This document shows positions 1 to 8,183 of a DNA stretch of 64,000 bases, piece after piece; the first letter of the stretch is position 1; each line of letters opens with the position of its first letter. Where the stretch lies: positions 3,906,001-3,970,000 of the forward strand of contig NZ_JAPEOB010000001.1 of the NCBI RefSeq assembly GCF_026341775.1, written 5' to 3'. The notes under the pieces are model-generated. The model was not told the origin of the DNA, searched no databases, and saw only the letters and a list, made by a program, of their open reading frames with translations. This DNA is from Streptomyces sp. NBC_00654. GTDB taxonomy: Bacteria > Actinomycetota > Actinomycetes > Streptomycetales > Streptomycetaceae. Made by a program: the position numbers and the translations under genes.

Positions 1-536
1 CAACGCCGGTCGAGCGACTGTCACGTGGTCGGTGGTGGTACTGCTGCCCGCGTTGCCCGGCCGCAGCGGGCCCGAGCCCGCCGCACCGCGCCCAGTACCC
101 CAGAAGCGGCTGCGACGAGCACGCCGACCAGAGGGGAGACGTCGGGTCCGGAGCGGCCGAGCCGAACACATCGGGCGCGGCCCGCAGTACCGCGATGCGC
201 CTGCTGGAAGCCCTGCGGACGCGCATCGATCCCAGGCGCTCGGGCGAGGCGATGCGCGTCCTCGGGCGCGGATGACCGACAGCGGCCAGGACGCGGCTCT
301 GCACGTGCGCCGCGGTGTCCTGGAAGCTGCCGACGGCATCCCCGCCGACGCGGACCTGGTCATCGAGGTGGCCGAGCCGGTGGTGATGGCGATGACCTTC
401 CGGGACCTTTCCGGCGCCTGATCGCGGCCTGGTGGCGAGCCGGAAGGCCGTAAGCACCGGCCCCATCGGACTGATCGGGCAAGGGGATCCGCACCCCCAT
501 TCCCATCCACTTGCTCCACCAGGTATCTTGCATCGC
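1..536 (+). pseudogene. coding remnant and otherwise gene-poor left edge
   Basis: No intact gene is visible before the PadR regulator. Bases 272-421 encode about 49 residues beginning MTDSGQDAALHVRRG with the strong third-position GC bias of real coding DNA. The peptide vaguely resembles the C-terminal sterol-carrier-like end of alkyl sulfatases, but this is a weak resemblance. The upstream bases in all frames read as low-complexity Arg/Pro-rich translation. I read the segment as the tail of a decayed or window-truncated gene. Confidence 0.25.
524..536 (+). promoter_or_regulatory. -10 element of a probable leaderless promoter
   Basis: TATCTT at 524-529 is a good -10 hexamer. It would place the transcription start at or within a base or two of the ATG at 537. 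No Shine-Dalgarno sequence precedes that ATG, which supports a leaderless transcript. A clear -35 box is not visible. Leaderless regulator mRNAs are common in Streptomyces; that part is general knowledge. Confidence 0.4.
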
Positions 537-911
537 ATGGAACCCAGTGATTCGGCCAGGCAGGCCCGGGCAGCCGCCCAGCTGCGCAAGGGCGTCCTGG
601 AGTATTGCGTACTCGCCCTGATGCGGGACCGCCCCCGCTACGGCGTGGAACTCCTCCACGCCTTGGAGGACTCCGGTGCCCTGGCCACCAGCCAGGGCAC
701 GGTCTACCCGCTGCTCTCCCGGCTCCGCCGCGACGATCTGGTCACCACCACCTGGCAGGAGTCCGCCTCCGGCCCGCCCCGTCGCTACTACGCGCTCACC
801 GACAGCGGCCGGGCCGCGCTCGACGAGTTCACCCGTGTCTGGCCCGGCTTCCGCGACGCTGTCGACGGCTTCCTGACCACCCCCCACCCTGCCACCGGAG
901 ACCCCGCATGA
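537..911 (+). CDS. PadR family transcriptional regulator
   Basis: A 124-residue winged-helix repressor of the short PadR type. The N-terminal half contains the family hallmarks: KGVLEYCVLALM, then YGVELLHAL, then GTVYPLLSRLRRDDLV (recognition helix), then the wing ending in RRYYALTDSGR. A short C-terminal helix for dimerisation follows. The ATG at 537 is preferred because the family conserved region begins about 15 residues later. An upstream in-frame GTG at 432 would add a non-homologous extension. The stop overlaps the next start as ATGA, so it is translationally coupled to the HAAS membrane protein. This pairing of PadR regulator and HAAS/DUF1700-type membrane protein is widespread, and the regulator probably controls its own operon in response to envelope stress or a drug. 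Confidence 0.9.
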   Translation: MEPSDSARQARAAAQLRKGVLEYCVLALMRDRPRYGVELLHALEDSGALATSQGTVYPLLSRLRRDDLVTTTWQESASGPPRRYYALTDSGRAALDEFTRVWPGFRDAVDGFLTTPHPATGDPA

Positions 912-1504
912 AGACCTCTGCCGACCTTGTCCACGACTACCTCTCCGCCGTCGAGCGCGAGGCCTCCGCGCTCCCGGCCGACCGTCGCCAGGAACTCCTC
1001 GCCGACCTCGCCGAACACATCGAGGTGACGCGCGCCGAACGCTCCGATGCCGCGATCGGCGAGGTCCTGGCGGAGCTGGGGGACCCCCGCACGATCGCGG
1101 CGACGGCGCTGGCCGAGGCGGGGAACGGAGCCTCCGGGGCCCCGGACCGGAGCGGTGTCGGCGCATCCGCCCGTCGCGGCAAGGTGCACCCCCTGGTTCC
1201 GCTCCTGATGCTCACCCTCTCGCTGCCCTTCATGATGATCTTCCCCGATCTCCCCGGGCCGCTGTTCGGGGTCCTGCTGCGCATCACTGGCGCGGTACTT
1301 CTCTGCACCTCGGTGCACTGGGCCGCCGTCCAGAAGACCACCGGCGTACTGCTTGCCGCCGTCCTTCCGAGTGTCGTCATCGCCACCTGGAACCTGTCCA
1401 GCGGTGGCCCGGTGGGCGAGGCCCCGGCGCTCCTGGCCAACGTGGCGATGCTCGCCCTGCTGGCCGGCACGGCAACATGGCTCTGGCGGGTCCGCCGCGT
1501 CTGA
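908..1504 (+). CDS. HAAS/DUF1700-type signalling membrane protein
   Basis: A 198-residue protein. Residues 1-75 form an acidic helical domain of the HAAS (DUF1700-like) type: DLVHDYLSAVEREASALP, then RQELLADLAEHI, then IGEVLAELGDPRTIAATAL. A low-complexity linker follows, then about four hydrophobic segments (LVPLLMLTLSLPFMMIF, LFGVLLRITGAVLLC, TTGVLLAAVLPSVVI, LLANVAMLALLAGTA). It is coupled to the PadR gene by a 4-base overlap. Such proteins are usual partners of PadR regulators and are thought to relay or modulate membrane signals. The actual ligand is unknown. Confidence 0.8.
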   Translation: MKTSADLVHDYLSAVEREASALPADRRQELLADLAEHIEVTRAERSDAAIGEVLAELGDPRTIAATALAEAGNGASGAPDRSGVGASARRGKVHPLVPLLMLTLSLPFMMIFPDLPGPLFGVLLRITGAVLLCTSVHWAAVQKTTGVLLAAVLPSVVIATWNLSSGGPVGEAPALLANVAMLALLAGTATWLWRVRRV

Positions 1505-1795
1505 GATGCGCCGCGACCGCTCCGTCACGGGTGACTTCCGGGGCTAAGGGATACCGGCACCGGCGAAATCCTCGGCCCAGGACGGCTCATGCCGGACTGC
1601 CGACGAATCTCCGGCTCAGGTCACTGAAGGCTGTCCCGTCATCCCCGGCGGGCGCGCGACGACAGCTACGGCACCTTGCCGCGTTGCCGGAACATCCGCG
1701 TACATTCCGTAGGCGAACGCGCCTACGCCGCGCGACGCACCGCATCCGACGCCGCGCGCTGATCCGCCAGGATCACGGGACAGTGTTCGCCTTGA
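1505..1795. other. intergenic, no gene recognised
   Basis: About 290 bases between the HAAS protein and the MerR operator. Open frames here have no family resemblance and look like read-through of GC-rich DNA. No convincing hairpin terminator was found. Confidence 0.5.
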
Positions 1796-1814
1796 GTCTC
1801 CAGCGACTGGAGAC
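1792..1814 (+). promoter_or_regulatory. MerR-type operator/promoter of the MerR gene
   Basis: Bases 1796-1814 form a perfect 8-bp inverted repeat, GTCTCCAG-CGA-CTGGAGAC. It lies immediately after a TTGAGT -35-like hexamer (1792-1797) and just before the start of the MerR gene. MerR-family activators bind palindromes that fill the stretched spacer between -35 and -10. Position and sequence fit autoregulation by the adjacent protein. The -10 element is not clear. Confidence 0.75.
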
Positions 1815-1829
1815 AGCAGGGTGAGGGAC

Positions 1830-2768
1830 ATGGACGTTACGACCCTCTACTCGATCGGGGAGCTTTCCCGGCGGACCGGCCTGTCGGTGCGGACCATCCG
1901 GTTCTACTCCGATTCGGGGGTGGTGGCGCCGACCACCCGAAGCCCCGCCGGCTACCGTTTCTACGACCTCGACGCACTGCACCGTCTGGAACTCCTGCGC
2001 ACACTGCGGGAGCTGGGCGTGGACCTGGCCACCGTCCGGCGGGTGCTGGACCGCGAGCTCTCGGTGGCGGAAGTCGCCGCGGCGCGGGCCGACGCGCTGG
2101 ACATCCAGATCCGGGTACTGCAACTGCGCCGGACCGTTCTGCGAGTCGTGGCCGGACGCGGGGCCGATCCCGAGGAGACCCAGCTCATGCACCGGCTCGC
2201 GCAGCTCTCCGGCGAAGAACGCCAATCCCTGATCGACACCTTCATCGACGCCACCTTCACCCCTGCGGACGCCGACCCGGCCCCGGCGGCCATGGTGCGC
2301 GCCGCCACTCCCGAACTCCCCGACGATCCCTCCGGCGACCAGGTCGCCGCATGGGTGGAACTCGCCGAACTCGTCGGCGACGAGGACTTCCGGGCCCGGC
2401 TGCGCCGGACGGCAGCGTTCCGGGCCGGTGGGCGCACGCTCGACATCGAGAGGAAGGCCGGCGAGGAGCTGATGGCGTTCACCCGCCGGAAGGTGGCCGA
2501 GGCCATGGAGTCGGGCATCGACCCGCTCGGCGACCGCGGCGCGTCCGTCGTCGACGGCCTTGTGCACCGCTTCGCCGCGGCTTTCGCGCGCACGCCCGAC
2601 ACGGAATTCAGGAACTGGATGGCCCAGCAGTTCGAGGAAGCGCACGATCCCGGGGTGGACCGGTACTGGCGGCTGGTCTGGATCATCAATGGCTGGGAAG
2701 TGGTACCGAACCTGATCCCGATGTATCCCTGGCTCATCCAGGCTCTGCGGAACGACCGCGCCGCATAG
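1830..2768 (+). CDS. MerR family transcriptional regulator
   Basis: A 312-residue protein. Residues 5-75 are a classic MerR winged helix: YSIGELSRRTGLSVRTIRFY, then SPAGYRFYDLDALHRLELL, then LRELGVDLATVRRVL. A coiled dimerisation helix follows (about 80-125). The remaining 190 residues are an all-helical effector domain without the TipAS signature or a Cys-rich metal site, so it more likely senses an organic molecule. The ATG at 1830 is chosen because GAGG and AGGG sequences lie just upstream. A GTG at 1821 would also be in frame. A strong palindromic operator sits directly in front of the gene. The only nearby targets are this gene itself and the convergent MFS gene beyond a terminator. Confidence 0.9.
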   Translation: MDVTTLYSIGELSRRTGLSVRTIRFYSDSGVVAPTTRSPAGYRFYDLDALHRLELLRTLRELGVDLATVRRVLDRELSVAEVAAARADALDIQIRVLQLRRTVLRVVAGRGADPEETQLMHRLAQLSGEERQSLIDTFIDATFTPADADPAPAAMVRAATPELPDDPSGDQVAAWVELAELVGDEDFRARLRRTAAFRAGGRTLDIERKAGEELMAFTRRKVAEAMESGIDPLGDRGASVVDGLVHRFAAAFARTPDTEFRNWMAQQFEEAHDPGVDRYWRLVWIINGWEVVPNLIPMYPWLIQALRNDRAA

Positions 2769-2796
2769 CCACCGAGGTGGAGGCCTGGGGACATGG

Positions 2797-2847
2797 CGCG
2801 AGGGTGTCCCGTCTCGGTAGGTGATAACCGAATGGGACACCCTCGCG
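2797..2847. terminator. bidirectional hairpin terminator
   Basis: A perfect 14-bp inverted repeat (CGCGAGGGTGTCCC at 2797-2810 and its complement at 2834-2847) with a 23-base loop that can itself pair CGGT with ACCG. It separates the converging MerR and MFS genes. No T-tract is present, as is usual for Streptomyces terminators. Confidence 0.8.
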
Positions 2848-2871
2848 GCGGTGCTGTACGTCAGGATCGCC

Positions 2872-2906
2872 GTGGTGCGTGGTGCGTGGTGCGTGGTGCG
2901 TGGTCC
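2872..2906. repeat. 7-bp tandem repeat
   Basis: Four perfect copies of GTGGTGC (2872-2899) and one imperfect copy GTGGTCC (2900-2906) lie between the terminator and the 3' end of the MFS gene. This is a short minisatellite with no visible coding role. Confidence 0.9.
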
Positions 2907-2931
2907 TTGGCCTGTGCGCCGGCGAGGGCGC

Positions 2932-4263
2932 TCAGGACTTGGGCGAGAAGCGCAGCCGGGTGGCGGCCAGCGCGCCGAGGGCCAGCAGGACGACGGACAC
3001 CCACAGGCCGGACAGGTGGTTGCCGGTGGCGTCCTCGGCGTACCCCATGATGTAGGGGCCGACGAATCCGCCGGTGATTCCGATGGTGTTGAGCAGTGCC
3101 AGTCCGCCCGCGAGGGTCTTGCCGGCGAGCCGGGTGGCGGGGAAGTTGAACAGCAGGGGCTGGACGACGAAGAACGCCAGGCCGGTGAAGCAGAAGCCGA
3201 GCAGGGCGATCACGGGACCGGTGACCGCGGCGACGATCAGGCCGGTGAACATCATCAGCAGACCGGCCACCACGAAGTTGCGGGAGCGCCGGGGAGTGGT
3301 CGCACGGGACGGGACCAGTACGGCGCCCACGGCCGCCGTGATCCAGGGGAGTCCGGTCAGCAGGCCGATGGTGAAGGGCGAGAGATCGCCCCAACTGCCG
3401 ATGATGCCGGGCAGGAAGTAGACGACGGAGTACAGAGCGACCTGGTGCGTCCAGTTGGCGAAGATGGCCAGCAGCATCTGCCGGTCGCGCAGGACCGTGA
3501 GCAGGGATCCGGAGGTGTTGCCGGCCGCTGCCGCGCCCTCGGCCTGCTCCCGGGTGACCGCGTCCTGCACCATGCGGGCCTCCTCGGCGCTCAGCCACGA
3601 TGCCTGGGACGGACCGTCGGGCAGCAGCCGGAAGATGATGAATGCCAGGAACACGCAGGGGATTCCCTCGATGACGAACATCCACTGCCAGCCGTGCCAG
3701 CCGCCCATCCCGTCCATCTCCATCAGCAGCCCGCCCAGCGGGTTGCCGACGACGCTGGCGATGGAGGCGCCGAGCAGGAGCAGTCCGATGGCCTTGCCGC
3801 GGGTCTCGGAGCGGAACCAGTACGTGAAGTAGAGCAGGATGCCGGGCAGCAGCCCCGCCTCGGCCGCGCCGAGCAGCAGCCGCATGGCGTAGAAGGACTT
3901 CTCGCCCTGCACGAAGGCCATGCAGGCGGAGATGACGCCCCAGGTCAGCATGATCCGGGTGATCCACCAGCGGGCCCCGACCCGGTACATGATCAGGTTG
4001 CTGGGGATCTCGGAGAGCGCGTAGGTGAGGAAGAACAGCCCCGCGCCCAGCCCGTAGGCCGCGGCGGAGATGCCGAGGTCGACCTCCAGACGTTCCTTGG
4101 CCAGACCGATGTTGGTCCGGTCCAGGAACGACATGATGTAGGCGGCCAGCAGCAGCGGCATCAGCCGCCGCATATTGCGGTGGTCCAGCTCGCCGAGCGC
4201 ATCGCGCGGGGTTGGGGGTGGTGTGACCGCACGCGGGGTGCGGGAACCGCGGATCAAAGACAT
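2932..4263 (-). CDS. MFS transporter, anion:cation symporter (ACS) type
   Basis: A 443-residue integral membrane importer with about 12 hydrophobic segments. The N-terminal signature RNMRRLMPLLLAAYIMSFLD-RTNIG is characteristic of the ACS family (tartrate, hexuronate, phthalate and related organic-anion transporters). The loop motif WFRSETRGKAIGL and the large central loop after residue 215 also fit. Start choice: ATG at 4263 has GAGGAC 5 bases upstream, whereas the ATG at 4275 has no ribosome site. It lies 110 bases downstream of the E2 gene in the same direction. It probably imports an organic acid that feeds the 2-oxoacid dehydrogenase pathway encoded upstream. Confidence 0.88.
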   Translation of the reverse strand: MSLIRGSRTPRAVTPPPTPRDALGELDHRNMRRLMPLLLAAYIMSFLDRTNIGLAKERLEVDLGISAAAYGLGAGLFFLTYALSEIPSNLIMYRVGARWWITRIMLTWGVISACMAFVQGEKSFYAMRLLLGAAEAGLLPGILLYFTYWFRSETRGKAIGLLLLGASIASVVGNPLGGLLMEMDGMGGWHGWQWMFVIEGIPCVFLAFIIFRLLPDGPSQASWLSAEEARMVQDAVTREQAEGAAAAGNTSGSLLTVLRDRQMLLAIFANWTHQVALYSVVYFLPGIIGSWGDLSPFTIGLLTGLPWITAAVGAVLVPSRATTPRRSRNFVVAGLLMMFTGLIVAAVTGPVIALLGFCFTGLAFFVVQPLLFNFPATRLAGKTLAGGLALLNTIGITGGFVGPYIMGYAEDATGNHLSGLWVSVVLLALGALAATRLRFSPKS

Positions 4264-4322
4264 CGGTGTCCTCATGGAGTGCTCTGGCAGCCGTCGGACG
4301 CGGGCTGCGGCCGAGGGGGAGG

Positions 4323-4364
4323 GGCCGGGCGGCGGACGGCGGTGACGCCGCGGGCCGCCCGGCC
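4323..4364 (-). other. intergenic hairpin between E2 and MFS genes
   Basis: An 11-bp inverted repeat (GGCCGGGCGGC at 4323-4333, complement at 4354-4364) encloses a smaller GC hairpin. It may attenuate read-through from the E1-E2 genes into the transporter gene or stabilise the upstream mRNA end. Confidence 0.5.
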
Positions 4365-4373
4365 GGGGTGGGT

Positions 4374-5780
4374 TCAGACGACGAGCCGGACCGGGTTCTC
4401 CACGGCCTCGGTGAATACCGCGAGCCATCGTGCGGCCACGGCTCCGTCCACCGGGCGGTGGTCCACGGACAGGACCACGCCGAGGACCTTGGCAGCGGTG
4501 ACCGCGCCGTCGCGGACCATCGCCTCGTCGCGTGCGGCACCGATGGCCAGAATCGCGGCCTGCGGCGGGTTGATGATGGCGGCGAACTCCTCGACCCCGT
4601 ACATGCCGAGGTTCGAGACGGTGATCGAGCCGCCTTCGAGATCGGCGGGATGGAGCGACCCGGAGCGCGCCTGCTCCGCGTAGGCGCGGGTCCGCGTGGC
4701 GATCGCCGACACCGACAGGTCCCCGATGTCACGGAGCACCGGGGTCACGAGGCCCTTGCCGGTGGCGATGGCGACCGAGACATCGACGGTGCCGAACCTG
4801 CGGACGGCCTCCGGCCGCCAGATCGCGTTCATCTCGGGCACCTGGAGGTGCGCCGTGGCGACGGCCTTGATCAGCAGATCGTTGACCGAGACCTTGACGG
4901 GGCTGACGGCGTTGAGCCGCTGCCGCAGGGCCAGCAGCTCGTCCACGGCACAGGTCGCCCGCAGGTAGAAGTGCGGGGTGTGCTGCTTGCTCTCGGTCAG
5001 GCGCCTGGCGATGGCCCGGCGCATGCGGCTGTGCGGGATGTCCTCGTGGTCACCGGAATCCGGGGTGCCACCGGCATCATCGGTGACGTCGGGTGCGGCG
5101 GTCGGCTGCGGCGCGGGTGCGTCCGGCAGGGGGGCCGGGGGCTCCACCGCTGCCGGTGCCCGGCGAGCGGTGACCGCGGCCTCGACATCACGCCGGACGA
5201 CGCGGCCGCCGGGACCCGTGCCGGTGAGCAGCTCGATGTCCAGCCCGGCCTCCCGGGCCAGTCTGCGGGCCAGGGGACTGCTGAAGACGCGCCCGCCGCG
5301 ATCCGGCCCGCCGCCCGACGGTGCGGCGGAGGAGGGCGTGGACGCCACCGTGGATGCCAGGGACACCTGGGACGTAGGGGACGTAGGGGATGCAGGGGAC
5401 ACCTGGGACGCGGGGGACACCTGACGTTCCGTGACCGCGTCCTCCGGCACGTCCCTGCGTACCGCCTGCCGGGCCTCGCCGGGCCCCGTAACGCTGACGC
5501 CCAGCTCCGCCAGCAGCGCGCCGAGGTCACCGGGCTGCTCCCCGGCGGCGCCGAGTACGGCTATCGGGTCCCCGACCTCGACCTCCGTACCGGCCTCGTG
5601 GAGCGTCTTGAGCAGCACGCCGTCACGTTCGGCGGCGACATCGACCTCTGCCTTGTCCGTCTCGATGGAGACCAGCGCGTCGTCCTTCGTGAACGAGGCG
5701 CCCTCCGCCACCTGCCAGGCGGACAGCACCGCCGTTGCCGCGTCGGCGGCCACAGCGGGCATTCGGAACAGTTCTGCCAT
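4374..5780 (-). CDS. dihydrolipoamide acyltransferase (E2) of a 2-oxoacid/acetoin-type dehydrogenase
   Basis: A 468-residue E2 subunit. It carries one N-terminal lipoyl domain (residues 2-78) with the lipoylated lysine in the motif IETDKAEV (K43). A peripheral-subunit-binding domain follows at about 165-200 (SSPLARRLAREAGLDI...GPGGRV). The catalytic acyltransferase domain ends with the active-site motif DHRPVDG. The linker before the binding domain contains an in-frame repeat of Ser-containing tripeptides from a 9-bp minisatellite. AGGAGGG precedes the ATG at 5780. It lies 37 bases downstream of the fused E1 gene, so the two make one complex. No E3 is encoded here, and a housekeeping lipoamide dehydrogenase presumably serves. 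The substrate is not determinable from sequence. Confidence 0.92.
   Translation of the reverse strand: MAELFRMPAVAADAATAVLSAWQVAEGASFTKDDALVSIETDKAEVDVAAERDGVLLKTLHEAGTEVEVGDPIAVLGAAGEQPGDLGALLAELGVSVTGPGEARQAVRRDVPEDAVTERQVSPASQVSPASPTSPTSQVSLASTVASTPSSAAPSGGGPDRGGRVFSSPLARRLAREAGLDIELLTGTGPGGRVVRRDVEAAVTARRAPAAVEPPAPLPDAPAPQPTAAPDVTDDAGGTPDSGDHEDIPHSRMRRAIARRLTESKQHTPHFYLRATCAVDELLALRQRLNAVSPVKVSVNDLLIKAVATAHLQVPEMNAIWRPEAVRRFGTVDVSVAIATGKGLVTPVLRDIGDLSVSAIATRTRAYAEQARSGSLHPADLEGGSITVSNLGMYGVEEFAAIINPPQAAILAIGAARDEAMVRDGAVTAAKVLGVVLSVDHRPVDGAVAARWLAVFTEAVENPVRLVV
5352..5423 (-). repeat. 9-bp minisatellite in the E2 linker
   Basis: Eight consecutive 9-base units of the form GGAnnnnnG, such as GGACACCTG and GGACGTAGG. 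They are read on the minus strand as the tripeptides QVS, PAS, PTS and LAS. The repeat length is a multiple of three, so copy-number changes would lengthen or shorten the flexible linker without a frameshift. Confidence 0.9.
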
Positions 5781-5817
5781 GATCAACCCTCCTGGGTGTT
5801 CTGCCGTACGGGGAGGG

Positions 5818-8022
5818 TCAGTTCCCGGTGACCCGCTGGAGCGCGGCCACGACCTCTTCGGTCCGTGCGATGGCCGCCCGCTCCAGCACCTTGCTGATGC
5901 TCGGCGAGGACTCACCGGCCTGGACGCGCTGGACCGGCTGGTCGAGCCAGTCGAAGTAGCGGCGCTGGATCTCGTCGGCCAGCCAGCCGCCGTAGGAGGT
6001 GCCGACGGGGCCCTGCTCGGCGATGAGCACGTTGTTGGTCTTGCGGATGCTCTCGCCGAGGGTGTCCCAGTCGAGACTGGCGCGGTCCAGCCAGCGCAGA
6101 TCGATGACCTCGGCATCCAGCCCCAGCTGCTCGACGGCGTCCAGGACGTAGCCGGTCATCGCGAGGTAGGAGACGACGGTGATCCGCGATCCGGTGCGGC
6201 GCACGGCGGCCCTGCCCACGGGCAGGCAGTAGTCGAAGTCGTCGACCGGCCCCGGGCCGACCGCGTTGTACAGGTCGGTGTGTTCCAGGACGACAACCGG
6301 GTCCTTGCAGGTCAGCGCGCTGTTCATCAGGCCCACGTAGTCGAAGGGCGTCGACGGGGCGACGATGCGCCAGCCGGGGGCCGTGGCGAGGATTCCCGCC
6401 GGGTCCATCGAGTGCTGGGAGCCGTAGCCGGTGCCCATGGCGACCTTGCTGCGCAGGACGAGCGGGACGCCGGATCCCTGACCGTCGCCTCCGAACATGT
6501 GCCGCGCCTTGCCGATCTGGTTGAAGATCTGGTCGGCCGCGACCCACATGAAGTCGGCGTACATGAACTCCACCACCGGCTTGAACCGGCCGTCGAGCGC
6601 GATGCCACCGGCCAGCCCGGCGAAGGCGTTCTCACTGATGGGCGTGCCCAGGACCCGGTCGGGGTGGGCTTCGGCCAGCCCCTTGGTCGCACCGTTGGTA
6701 CCGCCCTTGAGGCGGTGCACGTCCTCGCCCATGACGACGACCGATGAGTCCTGCGCCATGCGGCGGCTCATCACCTCGGCCACCACGTCGATGAACTTCC
6801 GCTGCTCCAGCCGTCCCTGGAAGGCGTCCGGCCCGGCGCCTGGGGAGGTGTCGGCGAAGCGCACGCCTTCGAACTCGCTGAGGTCGCCCCGTACGCCGAC
6901 GTCGCGGAAGGACGGGTCGGGCCATTCGGCGGGCCTGATGCGGCGGGTTCCCGGCTTGCCCTCGGGGTCGGGTTCCAGCAGTTCGTCGCCGATGGCGGCC
7001 ATGACGGACTTGGCGCGGTCGGTGCACTCCTCGATCTCGCCGACGCTCAGGATGCCGTTCTCGACGAGCTGCCGGGAGACGAGGGCCAGCGGGTCGCGGG
7101 CCCGCCACTCCTTCTCCTCGTCCTTGGTGCGGTAGCCGAAGGCGCTGCCGGGGAACGGGCCGTTCTGGTGGAAGTAGCGGTAGACCTCGGCCTCGACGAT
7201 GGTCGGGCCATGGCCGGCCCGCATGTGGTCCACGGCCTCGCTCATGGCGAGGTACACGGACAGCGGGTCCATTCCGTCCACGCGCCAGCTGGGGATGTTG
7301 AAGCCCAGGCCGCGCGCCGACAGCCGGGGTTCGGCCGTCGCCTCGTCCACGTGGGTGGAGACGGCGTACTTGTTGTTCTCGATGAAGAAGCAGACCGGCA
7401 GCTTCCAGGCCGCGGCGAGGTTCATCGTCTCCAGTACGGAGCCGATGTTGACCGCGCCGTCGCCGAAGTAGCTGACCGAGACGGCATCGGTGCCGGCCTG
7501 CCGCGCCGACCAGGCGAACCCGGCCGCCTGCGGTACGCCGCCGCCGACGATCGCGTTGGTACCCATGGCCCCGGCCTCGCGCCACTGCAGATGCATGGAT
7601 CCGCCCCGGCCCCGGCAGAACCCCTTGGCCAGGCCGCAGATCTCGGCCAGGCTGCGCGACAGGACGGTGCGCACCGCGTCGTCGACGGGCCGGCGCAGGT
7701 CGATGCCGCCGGGCGCGACGTACCCCAGCGCCTTGGCCAGGAACTGGTGGTGCCCGCGGTGCGAGCCGCCGACGAAGTCGGCGCCGGTCAGCGGGAGCAC
7801 GGAGCCGACGGCGCCGCCCTCCTGGCCGATGCTGGAGTGGGCCGGGCCGTGGACCAGCCCCTGGCCCGCGAGGTCGAGGACGTACTCCTCGAACGTCCGG
7901 ATCAGCAGGGTCTGGGTGAACATCGAGGTCAGCAGCCGCGGGTCCGCGCCGTGCCAGTCCTTCTTGGTCGCCGTCACCTCGGTCCACGGTGAGGCGGGGG
8001 CCAGTTTCCGGTGTGTGGGCAT
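5818..8022 (-). CDS. fused E1 alpha/beta subunit, thiamine-dependent 2-oxoacid or acetoin dehydrogenase
   Basis: A 734-residue single-chain E1. Residues 30-350 are the alpha domain with the thiamine-diphosphate motif GDGAVNIG (about 187) ending in ENN (about 216). They also carry CRGRGGSMHL and AIVGGGVPQA, typical of acetoin/pyruvate E1-alpha. Residues from about 407 are the beta domain: RKFIDVVAEVMSRRM, VMGEDVH, ISENAFAGLAGGIALDG, then FMWVAADQIFNQIGK. Separate alpha and beta genes are the norm for acetoin and pyruvate complexes, so the fusion is notable. The ATG at 8022 has AGGAGAG upstream. The divergent promoter region carries palindromes shared with the neighbouring VOC-GntR-SDR operon, which suggests common control. 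Confidence 0.9.
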   Translation of the reverse strand: MPTHRKLAPASPWTEVTATKKDWHGADPRLLTSMFTQTLLIRTFEEYVLDLAGQGLVHGPAHSSIGQEGGAVGSVLPLTGADFVGGSHRGHHQFLAKALGYVAPGGIDLRRPVDDAVRTVLSRSLAEICGLAKGFCRGRGGSMHLQWREAGAMGTNAIVGGGVPQAAGFAWSARQAGTDAVSVSYFGDGAVNIGSVLETMNLAAAWKLPVCFFIENNKYAVSTHVDEATAEPRLSARGLGFNIPSWRVDGMDPLSVYLAMSEAVDHMRAGHGPTIVEAEVYRYFHQNGPFPGSAFGYRTKDEEKEWRARDPLALVSRQLVENGILSVGEIEECTDRAKSVMAAIGDELLEPDPEGKPGTRRIRPAEWPDPSFRDVGVRGDLSEFEGVRFADTSPGAGPDAFQGRLEQRKFIDVVAEVMSRRMAQDSSVVVMGEDVHRLKGGTNGATKGLAEAHPDRVLGTPISENAFAGLAGGIALDGRFKPVVEFMYADFMWVAADQIFNQIGKARHMFGGDGQGSGVPLVLRSKVAMGTGYGSQHSMDPAGILATAPGWRIVAPSTPFDYVGLMNSALTCKDPVVVLEHTDLYNAVGPGPVDDFDYCLPVGRAAVRRTGSRITVVSYLAMTGYVLDAVEQLGLDAEVIDLRWLDRASLDWDTLGESIRKTNNVLIAEQGPVGTSYGGWLADEIQRRYFDWLDQPVQRVQAGESSPSISKVLERAAIARTEEVVAALQRVTGN

Positions 8023-8063
8023 GAGCACTCTCCTGTGTGATTCGGTGAGCACTGTCGCAGTCA

Positions 8064-8183
8064 ATGGATCCATAGCCAATACCTCGTTATCGGAACGTTA
8101 CGTTCAGATTTCGGGAATGTCCATTGACTATGGCACCTATGGCGGCGCACTGTGGGAGCCATGGCGGACGAATGGATCCATTC
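8064..8183. promoter_or_regulatory. divergent control region with candidate GntR operators
   Basis: Three ATGG/CCAT palindromes occur between and at the edge of the divergent E1 and VOC genes. ATGGATCCAT lies at 8064-8073, inside CAATGGATCCATAG. CCAT-TGACT-ATGG lies at 8121-8133. The perfect 14-mer GAATGGATCCATTC lies at 8170-8183, inside the first codons of the VOC gene. They resemble the palindromic sites of FadR/VanR-type GntR repressors, and such a regulator is encoded two genes away. The first site overlaps a possible -10 (TATGGAT) of the E1 promoter on the minus strand. Confidence 0.65.

Noticed and set aside
2821..4683. 620-residue plus-strand open frame across the MFS gene
   Set aside because: Shadow of the minus-strand transporter and E2; composition is Gly/Gln/Asp-rich with no domain.
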